DNA of 64,000 bases from assembly GCF_004361855.1 (NCBI RefSeq), contig NZ_SNWQ01000019.1, forward strand, positions 124,001 to 188,000. Reading direction: 5' to 3'. Made by a program: the position numbers and the translations under genes. This DNA comes from Kribbella caucasensis. Lineage in GTDB: Bacteria; Actinomycetota; Actinomycetes; Propionibacteriales; Kribbellaceae. Each line of letters starts with the position of its first letter. Within the stretch, counting starts at the first letter, position 1. This document shows positions 49,536 to 57,975 of the stretch, one piece after another. The notes below the pieces were generated by a model, which made no database searches, was not told the origin of the DNA, and was given only the letters and a program-made list of their open reading frames with translations.

Positions 49536-50421
49536 ATGAACCTGATCCCCCGTACTGCGGGCCTGTTGCTGGCCGCCGCACTGACTGTTTCCGCCGTAGT
49601 CACCGCAAGTTCAGTACAAGCAGCAGAGCAGCCCGTCAGTCTTCCCGCGCCGTCCGGGAAGCCGTCTCCAGCATCCGCGGCGTAGCCTGCCTCGACGCAC
49701 CACCCCGGCCGGCCAACAGGCGCTATCCGCTTGGTGATCCTCTCGCCCGGCTTCACTCTCCCGATCGCCACCTTGACCAGCCTCGCGCAGGACCTGGCCA
49801 GCAAGGGATACGTCGTCGCCGGCATCGACCACGCCTACGAATCCAGCGGCACCGAGTTCCCCGACGGCCGCCTGACCACCTGCGTCGCTTGCGACATCGC
49901 GGAGCCGGCCCAAATCCCACCGGTCCGCGCCGCCGACGTCTCCTTCGTCGTCGACCAACTGCTCGAAGGCAAACAACCCACCAGCAAGCTGATCGACCCG
50001 ACCAGGGTCGGCATGGCCGGTCACTCCATCGGCGGCAACTCCACCGCCGACGTCGATGCGCACCGACTCCCGCATCGACGTCGGCGTCAACCTCGACGGC
50101 ACCTTCTTCACGCCGCTCCCGTCAACCGGCCTGGCCAAGCCCTTCCTACTGGTCGGTGCCCCGGGCACCCACACCCCGGGCGACGACATCGACACCTCCT
50201 GGGACACCAGCTGGAATCTCCTGACCGGTTGGCGCCGCTGGTTCGTCGTACGAAGCACAGGACACCTGTCCTTCACCGACTTCGCCCCACTGGCCAAGCG
50301 CTTCGGACTCCCCGCCGATCCCACCGCACCTCTGGACGGCGACCACACCGACACGATCTCCCGTGCTCTCGTGACGGCCTTCTTCGTCCGGCAGGATCCG
50401 GTTCAGTCGAGCGGGCGGTAG
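49536..50421 (+). pseudogene. broken secreted alpha/beta hydrolase (PAF-acetylhydrolase-like)
   Basis: A signal peptide starts at 49536 (IPRTAGLLLAAALTVSAVV, cut near QAA), but its frame meets a TAG at 49683-49685. A shifted frame between about 49650 and 49730 reads AVSSIRGVACLDAPPR. The original frame then gives LVILSPGFTLPIATLTSL and the nucleophile elbow VGMAGHSIGGNSTA. At about 50055 one extra G shifts the frame to RTDSRIDVGVNLDGTFF, which continues to 50421. The late GHLSFTDFAPL likely held the catalytic His. So at least three frame lesions exist. The product cannot be made intact. Confidence 0.75.
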
Positions 50422-51827
50422 TTCACGCCGATCCGCTCGATCCGGGTCAGGTGCGGGCGGAGGCGGGTGAGGAATTCGTCGTACGACGTCTTCGGGGAAC
50501 CCCAGGCGCGTTCGGCGAAGGCGGACAGGCGCGGGAGGAGCATGTAGCCGACCTGGTCGGGGCCCTCCATGTACTCGGTCCAGATCTGGCACTGGGTACC
50601 GACGATCCGGGCCGCCTCCTCCTCCGTCAGCCCCTTCGGGATCACCTCGAAGTCGTAGACGGCCTCGAGCGGGATGAAGCCGCCGATCGCGAGCGGCTCG
50701 GTCGCGGGGTCGGCCTGGTAGTAGTCGAAGTACACCGACTCGCAGGGCGCCATCACCACATCGTGCCCGGCCTTCGCCGCGACCTCGCCCCGGCCGGCGG
50801 ACCGCCACGCCATGATCACCGCGTCCTTCGGGCAGTCGGTCTCGACCATCTCGTCCCAGCCGACCAGCCGGCGCCCGTCCTCGGTCAGCACGGCCGCGAC
50901 CTGCTCGGTGAACCAGCCCTGCAGCTGGCCCGCGTCGGTCAGGCCGAGCTCGGCCTGCCGGGCCTGCGCGGCCTCGGACTCGCGCCACTGGTCGGCCGGG
51001 CACTCGTCGCCGCCGAGGTGGATGTACGGCGCGGGGAAGATCTCCAGCACCTCGCGCAGCACGGTCCGGACGAAGTCGACGGTCGCGTCGCTCACGTTCA
51101 GCACGTCGTCGCTGATACCCCAGACCTGCCGTACGCCGATCTGCTGGTCGGGGTGGTTGCCCAGCTCCGGGTACGCCGAGATGGCGGCCTGCATGTGACC
51201 CGGCAGGTCGATCTCGGGGACGACGGTGATACCGCGCTCGGCCGCGTGCGCGACGATCTCGCGCAGTTCGTCCTTGGTGTAGAACCCGCCGTGCGGCGTC
51301 CCGTCGTACGTGAACTCGGTCTGCCCGTGGGACATCTTGCCGACCATCGTCTCGGGCCGCTGCGAACCGAGCTCGGTTAGCTTCGGGAACGCGTCGATCT
51401 GGACCCGCCAGCCCTGGTCGTCGGTGAGGTGCAGATGCAGCACGTTCATCCGGTGCAGCGCGAGCACGTCGAGGATCTTGAGCACGAACTCCTTCGGCAT
51501 GAAGTGCCGGGCGACGTCGAGCATCACCCCGCGCCAACCGAACGCGGGCGCGTCGGCGATCCGCACCGCCGGTACGGCGACCGCGCCGTCCTCGGCCGGT
51601 TCGGCGGCGTCCAGCAACTGCTCGTACGTCTGCTCGGCCCAGCGCAACGCGTCTTCGGAGCCGGCGGACAGCCGGGCACCGTCGGCGGTCACGTCGATCC
51701 GGTACTCCGTCTCGCCGAGGTTCTCCACCACCGTCCGGACGGCCTCGGCCAGCGGGTCGGAGCTGACCCAGCGGCCTTCCTCGATGACGAGCTCGCGGGG
51801 GGCGGGGACGATCGCGATGTCTGGCAT
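50403..51827 (-). CDS. beta-N-acetylhexosaminidase (GH20)
   Basis: A 474-residue enzyme that removes terminal GlcNAc or GalNAc. The N-terminal GH20b domain covers residues 1-95. The barrel starts at FGWRGVMLDVARHFMPKEFV. HLHLTDDQGWRVQ and the catalytic pair Asp274-Glu275 in YIHLGGDECPADQW are intact, with VVPEIDLPGHMQAA. No signal peptide is seen, so it probably acts inside the cell on imported chitin or peptidoglycan fragments. Its 3' end overlaps the 3' end of the broken hydrolase by 19 bases on the opposite strand. Confidence 0.94.
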   Translation of the reverse strand: MPDIAIVPAPRELVIEEGRWVSSDPLAEAVRTVVENLGETEYRIDVTADGARLSAGSEDALRWAEQTYEQLLDAAEPAEDGAVAVPAVRIADAPAFGWRGVMLDVARHFMPKEFVLKILDVLALHRMNVLHLHLTDDQGWRVQIDAFPKLTELGSQRPETMVGKMSHGQTEFTYDGTPHGGFYTKDELREIVAHAAERGITVVPEIDLPGHMQAAISAYPELGNHPDQQIGVRQVWGISDDVLNVSDATVDFVRTVLREVLEIFPAPYIHLGGDECPADQWRESEAAQARQAELGLTDAGQLQGWFTEQVAAVLTEDGRRLVGWDEMVETDCPKDAVIMAWRSAGRGEVAAKAGHDVVMAPCESVYFDYYQADPATEPLAIGGFIPLEAVYDFEVIPKGLTEEEAARIVGTQCQIWTEYMEGPDQVGYMLLPRLSAFAERAWGSPKTSYDEFLTRLRPHLTRIERIGVNYRPLD

Positions 51828-52008
51828 CCGTACTCCAAGAGGTCGATGAAGCCCGTGATTGGCGCAGCCAGGAGAGATCCTACGAGCGCGGACCAGTGCT
51901 CAAACAGGTCGGGTCCACGCTTCGAACTGCGCACAATCCCTCTGCAGGAACATTCACGCGCAGCACAAACCAGCTGCCGTGACAGGTATCCGATGAGAGG
52001 GTGACCTC

Positions 52009-53253
52009 GTGACAGCCGACGCGACCCGATCCCCCGCCAACAATCCGGCCGGCAACCTGCAACGCAGCACCCTGCGGGTCCTCGTGGTCTCCAATGTGGG
52101 CGGTGGTGTCGCGGTCGCCTCCGGGTTCGCGGTCGCCGGTCTGCTCGCCGAGAACATCTCCGGCTCGACGTCTCTGTCCGGTCTCGTCGCCACGTCGACC
52201 ACGCTCGGCGCCGCGATCCTCGCCGTACCGCTGGCCGGTCTCGCCCGGACCCACGGCCGCCGCGCCTCGCTCGCGACCGGCTACCTGATCGCGGTCACCG
52301 GCGCCCTCCTCAGCATCGTCGCCGCCCAGGTCGACTCGCTCGTCCTCCTACTGATCGCGGGCTGCCTGTTCGGCAGCGGCTCAGCGGCCAACCTGCAGTC
52401 CCGGTACGCCGCGACCGACGCGGCCGATCCGAAGCACGTCGCCCGGTCCCTCTCAGTCGTTGTCTGGGCCACCACGATCGGCGTAGTCGTCGGCCCCAAC
52501 CTCACCGGCGTCGGCGGATCGGTCGGTACGTCGCTCGGCATCCTCGCGCTCGCCGGGCCGTACGTGTTCTCGGTGGTCGCGTTCGTCCTCAGCCTGCTCG
52601 TCGTCTGGTTCGGCCTGCGCCGGCTGCAGCAGGTGACGCCGCGGACCAAGGTCGCCCGGCAGCCGATCGGCTCGACCTTCCGGCAGATCCTCGCGATTCC
52701 CCATGCCCGGTTGGGGTTGCTGGCCATCGCCTCGGCCCATTCGGTGATGGTCGGGGTTATGTCGATGACATCGGTCCACCTGCGGCATCACGGCGCCTCG
52801 CTGACCATCGTGGGGTTCGTGATCAGCGCACATGTCGCCGGGATGTACGCCCTGTCCCCCGTGATGGGCTGGCTCGCCGACCGCCTCGGCCGGGTGCCCA
52901 CGATCGGGATCGGCCTGGCGATCCTGGCGGCGGCGATGGCGGTCGCCGCGCTCTCTCCGGACGAGGCGCACGTGCTCACTGGTCTCGCCCTGGTCCTGCT
53001 CGGCCTTGGCTGGTCCGCCTGCCTGGTCGCGGGCTCGACGCTGCTCTCCCGGGCAGTCCCCGACGAGATCCGCACGTCCGCGCAGGGCCTGTCCGACCTC
53101 ACCATGGGCGCGCTCGCCTCGATCGCCGGCACCGGCTCCGGACCAGTCCTCGCATACCTCGGCTTCCACTGGCTCGCGGTCCTCTGCGGCCTCCTCCTCA
53201 TCCCGGTCGCGCTGGTCGCGGCCCGCACCCCTCAGGAGCTGTCTAAGGTCTGA
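52009..53253 (+). CDS. MFS transporter
   Basis: A 414-residue, 12-segment major facilitator. The inter-helix loops read ARTHGRRASLATGYLI after helix 2 and LADRLGRVPTIGIG after helix 8. The GTG at 52009 is preceded by GAGAGGG. It diverges from the hexosaminidase gene and is followed, after 4 bases, by the methyltransferase gene on the same strand. Probably an exporter of small molecules. The substrate is unknown. Confidence 0.85.
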   Translation: MTADATRSPANNPAGNLQRSTLRVLVVSNVGGGVAVASGFAVAGLLAENISGSTSLSGLVATSTTLGAAILAVPLAGLARTHGRRASLATGYLIAVTGALLSIVAAQVDSLVLLLIAGCLFGSGSAANLQSRYAATDAADPKHVARSLSVVVWATTIGVVVGPNLTGVGGSVGTSLGILALAGPYVFSVVAFVLSLLVVWFGLRRLQQVTPRTKVARQPIGSTFRQILAIPHARLGLLAIASAHSVMVGVMSMTSVHLRHHGASLTIVGFVISAHVAGMYALSPVMGWLADRLGRVPTIGIGLAILAAAMAVAALSPDEAHVLTGLALVLLGLGWSACLVAGSTLLSRAVPDEIRTSAQGLSDLTMGALASIAGTGSGPVLAYLGFHWLAVLCGLLLIPVALVAARTPQELSKV

Positions 53254-53257
53254 TGGT

Positions 53258-53953
53258 GTGAGCATCGCCGACGGGGGGATCCCGAGTCCGAACATCTGGC
53301 AGCACCCGCAGACGTACGAGATCGAGAACCGGGCGGTCGACCCGGACGGCGTGATCGAGCCGGCGATGCGAGCGATCCGGGACTGGGCCGGCGCGACCGT
53401 GCTCGACATCGGGTGCGGGACGGGATTCCACCTGCCGATGTTCGCCGCGACCGCAGCACGCGTGATCGGTGTCGAACCGCACGGCGTACTCGTCCAGGCG
53501 GCTGGGCGGCGTACGAAGAACCTGCCGAACGTCGAGATCCGGCAGGGTACGGCGCAACAGCTGCCGGTGCCGGACGCGTCGGTGGACATCATGCACGCGC
53601 GCTGGGCCTACTTCTTCGGGCCGGGCTGCGAACCGGGGCTGGCCGAGCTGGATCGGGTGATGTGCCGGGGTGGGACCGCGTTCGTGATCGACAATGACGC
53701 CGGCCGGTCGACATTCGGGCGGTGGTTCGCCGAGGCGTACCCGATGATCAAGGCGCCCGAGGTGGAAAGGTTCTGGTCGTCCCGCGGCTGGCAGCGCACC
53801 CAGCTCGACATGGGCTGGCGGTTCGAGTCGCGGGCGGATTTCGAGGCGGTGGTCCGGATCGAGTTCAAGCCCGCGGACGCGGACCGGATCATCAGCTCGC
53901 ACCAGGGCAGCGAGGTCGACTACGCCATCAACCTGTGGAGCCGCACGTTCTGA
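53258..53953 (+). CDS. class I SAM-dependent methyltransferase
   Basis: A 231-residue Methyltransf_11-type enzyme. The SAM motif is ATVLDIGCGTGFHLPMFA, followed by VIGVEPHGVLVQAA, LPVPDASVDIMHARWAYFF and LDRVMCRGGTAFVIDNDAG. The GTG at 53258 begins the homologous part; a longer upstream frame is the shadow of the MFS gene. It is likely co-transcribed with the MFS gene. Substrate unknown. Confidence 0.88.
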   Translation: MSIADGGIPSPNIWQHPQTYEIENRAVDPDGVIEPAMRAIRDWAGATVLDIGCGTGFHLPMFAATAARVIGVEPHGVLVQAAGRRTKNLPNVEIRQGTAQQLPVPDASVDIMHARWAYFFGPGCEPGLAELDRVMCRGGTAFVIDNDAGRSTFGRWFAEAYPMIKAPEVERFWSSRGWQRTQLDMGWRFESRADFEAVVRIEFKPADADRIISSHQGSEVDYAINLWSRTF

Positions 53954-54037
53954 AGAATTTCCCGGCGAGCTGTCGAATGGGGTCCAGCGGCTTCGAGGTA
54001 CCGGCGTCAGAGCAACCTCGAAAGGATGGACCCCGAC

Positions 54038-54484
54038 ATGACCGAGTACGAATTCCCTCCCGTTCCCAAGCCCAGCGAAGCCCTCCGCGCGCTCGACCGG
54101 CTGGTCGGTACCTGGACCGTCTCCGGCGGCACCACCGGCACCGTCACGTACGAGTGGATGGACGGCGGCTACTTCCTGATCCAGCGGGTCCGGATGGACC
54201 AAGGCGGGCACGACATCAACGGGTTCGAAGTGATCGGCAACGAGCGGCCGTTCGGTGAAGGACCTGGTGAGGACGTCAAGTCCAGGTTCTACGACAGCGA
54301 GGGGAACACCCTCGACTACGTGTACGAACTCGAGGGCGACACGCTGACCATCTGGGGCGGGCAGAAGGGCTCGCCGGCGTACTTCCGGGGCACGTTCTCG
54401 GCCGGCGACACCCGGATGGACGGCGCCTGGGTGTATCCCGGTGGTGGCGGCTACGAGTCCACAATGACGAGAACCGAGCGCTGA
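54038..54484 (+). CDS. small conserved protein, DUF1579-like
   Basis: About 148 residues: a beta-rich fold with KPSEALRALDRLVGTWTVSGG and TVTYEWMDGGYFLIQRVRMDQ, as in lipocalin-like DUF1579 proteins. The ATG at 54038 is preferred; one at 54026 sits almost on the GAAAGG. It lies 10 bases before the DGPF-family gene and probably belongs to the same ECF sigma locus. Function unknown. Confidence 0.7.
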   Translation: MTEYEFPPVPKPSEALRALDRLVGTWTVSGGTTGTVTYEWMDGGYFLIQRVRMDQGGHDINGFEVIGNERPFGEGPGEDVKSRFYDSEGNTLDYVYELEGDTLTIWGGQKGSPAYFRGTFSAGDTRMDGAWVYPGGGGYESTMTRTER

Positions 54485-54494
54485 GGAGACGACC

Positions 54495-54893
54495 GTGAAG
54501 TACATCTTGCTCGCCTACACGAACAAGGCCGACTGGGACTCGGTGGACATCGAAAGCCCGGAGTTCCTCGCGATGTGCCAGTTCTACGAGGACCTCGGCA
54601 AGGAGCTGACCGAGTCCGGTGAGTTCGTCGCGACCGAAGGGCTCGCGCACCCGTCGCTGACCACCACGGTGCGCAAGGGCGAGGGTGGCGCGGTCGCGGT
54701 GGACGGCCCGTACGCCGAGTCCAAGGAGGTGCTCGCCAGCTACGCGATCGTGGACACGGCCAGCCACGACCGGGCGGTGGAGATCGCCGCCCGGATCGCC
54801 GAGGCGGTCGGCGACACGATCGAGATCCGGCCGATCCCGGACGGTGCCGAAGGGTCAGTCCCGGCCGATGGGGCCGCTCCGGCCGGGAGCTGA
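54495..54893 (+). CDS. DGPF/YCII-family protein of an ECF42-type sigma locus
   Basis: A 132-residue YCII-fold protein. The start KYILLAYTNKADWDSV and the motif VDGPYAESKEVLASYAIVD (a DGPF variant) identify the partner of ECF42 sigma factors, whose role is unclear. One base separates its stop from the GTG of the sigma gene, so they are co-translated. Confidence 0.87.
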   Translation: MKYILLAYTNKADWDSVDIESPEFLAMCQFYEDLGKELTESGEFVATEGLAHPSLTTTVRKGEGGAVAVDGPYAESKEVLASYAIVDTASHDRAVEIAARIAEAVGDTIEIRPIPDGAEGSVPADGAAPAGS

Positions 54894-54894
54894 G

Positions 54895-56118
54895 GTGAGC
54901 GATCGGATCGAGGACCTGCTGCGTGACCTCGCGCCGCAGGTCCTCGGTGCGCTCGTCCGGCGCTACGGCCATTTCGACGCCGCCGAGGACGCAGTCCAGG
55001 AGGCGTTGCTGGTGGCCGCGACGCAGTGGCCGGTCGACGGCGTCCCGACCGATCCGCGGCCGTGGCTGATCCGGGTTGCGTCTCGGAAGCTGATCGACCA
55101 ACTGCGCCAGGACCAGGCCCGCCGCGACCGCGAGGATGTCGACGCCACCCGCCGGCTACCGCCCGCCGAAGGGCCACCGGAAGCGGATCAGGACGACTCG
55201 CTGGTCCTGCTGTTCCTCTGCTGTCATCCGGTACTGAGCCGCGAGTCGCAGGTCGCGCTGACCCTGCGTGCGGTCGGCGGCCTCACCACCGAAGAGATCG
55301 CGCATGCCTATCTGCTGCCGCTGCCGACGATGGCCCAGCGGATCACCCGGGCCAAGCAGCGGATCAAGGCCGCGGGATCAACCTTCCGGCTCCCGTCGCC
55401 CAAGGATCGCGCCGAGCGCCTGGATGCCGTCCTGCAGGTCTTGTACCTGATCTTCAACGAGGGCTACACCGCCACCTCCGGCCCCGAGCTGAACCGGGTC
55501 GAGTTGTCGGCCGAGGCGATCCGGCTGACCCGGATGCTGCACCGCTTGCTGCCCGCCGACGGCGAGGTCGCGGGACTGCTGGCCCTGATGCTGCTGACCG
55601 ACGCCCGACGGCCGGCCCGTACCGATCCGAACGGCCTGCTGGTTCCGATGCATGAGCAGGACCGCCGACGCTGGAACGCCGAGATGATTGCCGAGGGCAC
55701 CGACCTGCTGACCGCGGCGATGACTCGCGGCCCGGCCGGACCGTACCAACTGCAGGCCGCGATCGCCGCCGTGCACGACGAGGCGGCCGACGCCGCGGAC
55801 ACCGACTGGAAGCAGATCCTCGGCCTGTACGGACTCCTGCGGCAGGCGACCGACAACCCGCTGGTCACCCTGAACCTCGCTGTCGCCGCCGGGATGGTGC
55901 ACGGGCCGACGGCCGGGCTGCGGTTGCTGGACAAGCTGGCCGACGACAAGCGCTTCACCGAACACCATCGGCTCGCAGCGGTCCGGGCACACCTGCTGGA
56001 GACGGCCGGTGAGATTGATGCGGCGGCAGAGCAATACCGGCTTGCGGCCAAGCAGACCACCAGCGTCCCGGAGCAGCGCTACCTGCTCGACCGCGCAGCC
56101 CGCCTGACACGCGCCTAG
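54895..56118 (+). CDS. ECF42-type sigma factor with C-terminal TPR-like extension
   Basis: A 407-residue sigma factor. Region 2 is FDAAEDAVQEALLVAATQWP and PRPWLIRVASRKLIDQLR. Region 4 is VALTLRAVGGLTTEEIAHAYLLPLPTMAQRITRAKQRI. The remaining 230 residues are helical (LNRVELSAEAIRLTRMLHRL, AGMVHGPTAGLRLLDKLADD), the TPR-like extension known to be needed in this group. No anti-sigma gene is adjacent, as is usual for ECF42. It probably self-regulates through the extension. Confidence 0.9.
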   Translation: MSDRIEDLLRDLAPQVLGALVRRYGHFDAAEDAVQEALLVAATQWPVDGVPTDPRPWLIRVASRKLIDQLRQDQARRDREDVDATRRLPPAEGPPEADQDDSLVLLFLCCHPVLSRESQVALTLRAVGGLTTEEIAHAYLLPLPTMAQRITRAKQRIKAAGSTFRLPSPKDRAERLDAVLQVLYLIFNEGYTATSGPELNRVELSAEAIRLTRMLHRLLPADGEVAGLLALMLLTDARRPARTDPNGLLVPMHEQDRRRWNAEMIAEGTDLLTAAMTRGPAGPYQLQAAIAAVHDEAADAADTDWKQILGLYGLLRQATDNPLVTLNLAVAAGMVHGPTAGLRLLDKLADDKRFTEHHRLAAVRAHLLETAGEIDAAAEQYRLAAKQTTSVPEQRYLLDRAARLTRA

Positions 56119-56185
56119 CTGCGGTGAGCCGGTAGTCCCCCTAGGGTGGGCACTCGCCACTGAACTGGGGAGGCGCCACGCCGGG

Positions 56186-56734
56186 ATGGACGGACTGCTG
56201 CTCGAACGGTTGCTGCCCGGTTTGCCCGAGCGACTCCGCATCGACGTAGGCGAGCAGCGAGCCCTGGTGGTCCCCACTGCGGCAGAAGCCCGTCACTGCG
56301 CCGACCTGATCGTCGGTCTGGACGAACCACCAGCCGGAGCGGTGCTCAAGACCGCCGGTGTGGTCCGCCTGGTCCCTGCCGAAGGTGGTCTGTTGCCGCA
56401 CCTCACCGTGCTGGGCAACGTCATGCACGGCCATACAGTGACCCACCGCGTGACCCGGAAGGCTGCCGAGGACGTGAGCCGGATGACTGCAGCCCGCTGT
56501 AGCCTCGAAGACGTCCTCGACCGCTACCCGCACGAGATCACGCCCGGCCGTCGCCGCCTGGCCGGTGTGGCCCGCGCACTCCGGGCCCACCCCGCGTTGA
56601 TCGTGCTGGAAGACGCAGCAGGCTTGCCGACGTGGGGACCGCTGCTCCGGTTGGACCACAACCCCGAGCTGTGGTCGACGGCCCTCCTGCTCATCACCAC
56701 GGACGAAGCACGCACCACCGGGTTCAGCCAATGA
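56186..56734 (+). CDS. degenerate ABC ATPase-like protein lacking Walker A
   Basis: A 182-residue protein with the outline of a sugar-importer ATPase but no catalytic motifs. The Walker A position reads ALVVPTAAEARHCADLI (no GxxGxGK). The Q-loop area is RLVPAEGGLLPHLTVLGNV (no Gln). The signature area is HEITPGRRRLAGVARALRA, Walker B is ALIVLEDA with Glu and Asp swapped, and the switch His is replaced (LLITTDEA). Length is about half of usual. The ATG at 56186 follows GGGGAGG after 12 bases. It overlaps the binding-protein gene in ATGA. Likely a regulatory or structural pseudo-ATPase. Confidence 0.65.
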   Translation: MDGLLLERLLPGLPERLRIDVGEQRALVVPTAAEARHCADLIVGLDEPPAGAVLKTAGVVRLVPAEGGLLPHLTVLGNVMHGHTVTHRVTRKAAEDVSRMTAARCSLEDVLDRYPHEITPGRRRLAGVARALRAHPALIVLEDAAGLPTWGPLLRLDHNPELWSTALLLITTDEARTTGFSQ

Positions 56735-57975
56735 TCAGCCGTCGACTGTTCCTGGGAGCCGTCGCAGCAGCCGCGGTGTCCGGCTGTACTCCGGACGTGC
56801 TGGGCCTGAGTCGTAGTGTGCGAGTGGCCGTGAGCTGGAGCGGTACTGAGCTCCGCGCGTTCCACAGCGTGCTCGACGGCCTCGGCGACCTGGAGTACCC
56901 GGTGGAGGTGGTCCCACTCGGCGACGACATCTCGACGGCCTTCGGTCCACGGTCGGCTCGCCGACCCGACATCGTGATGCTGCCGCAGCCCGGTCTGGTA
57001 CCGCGTCATCTGCGCGACCTGGATCCGATCCCTGCGGAACTGGTGGATCGCAACCGAGAGCCGTACTGGGATGAACTTCTGGTGCATGACGGGACGACAT
57101 ACGGGCTGCCGTTCAAGACGGCGCACAAGTCGGCGATCTGGTACCGGCCGTCGGTGTTGAAGCAGGTCGGGGCTGAGCCGCCAAGGACCTGGTCGGAGTG
57201 GTTGGCACTGAACCGGTCGCTGTCGCTCGCGGGGATCCGGCCGTTGGCGTTGGGTGCTGGAGACGGCTGGGTGCTCACCGACTTCTTGGAGAACGTGCTG
57301 CTCGGTTCGGCGCCCGCTGCCTATCGTGCACTGGCTGTTGCTGACGATCCGAGGCCGTCGCAGGTATCGGCCTTCGCTGCGGCACTGCGGCTACTCGGGA
57401 CGATGTGGTCGGCGCCCGGCACGTTGGCTGGTGGAGTGGAGCGTTCGCTGGTGCAGCAGTTCCCGGACGCGATCGTGGAGGTCTTCGGTCATCACCGGGC
57501 GGCCATGGTGCTCGCGACGGACTTCGCCGAACCTGTGGTGAGGTCGTTCGCGGTGGACCCGGCGGACGTCGGCCTGTTCACCTTCCCGGCGCTCAGTCGC
57601 GGCGCGGCGCCACCCGTGGTGGTCGGCGGCGACGTGATCGTGCTGCCGCGTCCGACCACCGACGACGCCCGCGACCTGGTACGACGGCTCGCCGCGCCGG
57701 CCGCCGCGGACCCGTGGATCGCGACCGGCGGTTTCCTCGCCGACGGTCGCACGACTGGTTACTCGCCTGAGCTCACGCGGTTGGCGGAGCAGTTGGTGGC
57801 ACCTGGTTCGTCGCCGCAGTTCGACCTGTCGGACCGGCTCGGGCAGCTCGGCGATCTCAACGGGTTGTGGCGAGTGCTCACCGATTTCCTGATCCGGATC
57901 GGGAATCGCGGTAGCGACGTAGTACCGGAGGCGGTGGAGTCGGCGCTGGCCGAACTGAAACAGGTGGAGAGCTGA
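56731..57975 (+). CDS. extracellular solute-binding lipoprotein (family 1)
   Basis: A 414-residue sugar-type binding protein. The signal is SRRLFLGAVAAAAVSGC, a twin-arginine-style lipoprotein signal with lipidated Cys19. The mature chain has RPDIVMLPQPGLVPRHLRDL and GTTYGLPFKTAHKSAIWYRP, typical of family 1 binding proteins. It is the second gene of the coupled four-gene operon. Its stop shares one base with the permease start (TGATG). Confidence 0.85.
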   Translation: MISRRLFLGAVAAAAVSGCTPDVLGLSRSVRVAVSWSGTELRAFHSVLDGLGDLEYPVEVVPLGDDISTAFGPRSARRPDIVMLPQPGLVPRHLRDLDPIPAELVDRNREPYWDELLVHDGTTYGLPFKTAHKSAIWYRPSVLKQVGAEPPRTWSEWLALNRSLSLAGIRPLALGAGDGWVLTDFLENVLLGSAPAAYRALAVADDPRPSQVSAFAAALRLLGTMWSAPGTLAGGVERSLVQQFPDAIVEVFGHHRAAMVLATDFAEPVVRSFAVDPADVGLFTFPALSRGAAPPVVVGGDVIVLPRPTTDDARDLVRRLAAPAAADPWIATGGFLADGRTTGYSPELTRLAEQLVAPGSSPQFDLSDRLGQLGDLNGLWRVLTDFLIRIGNRGSDVVPEAVESALAELKQVES

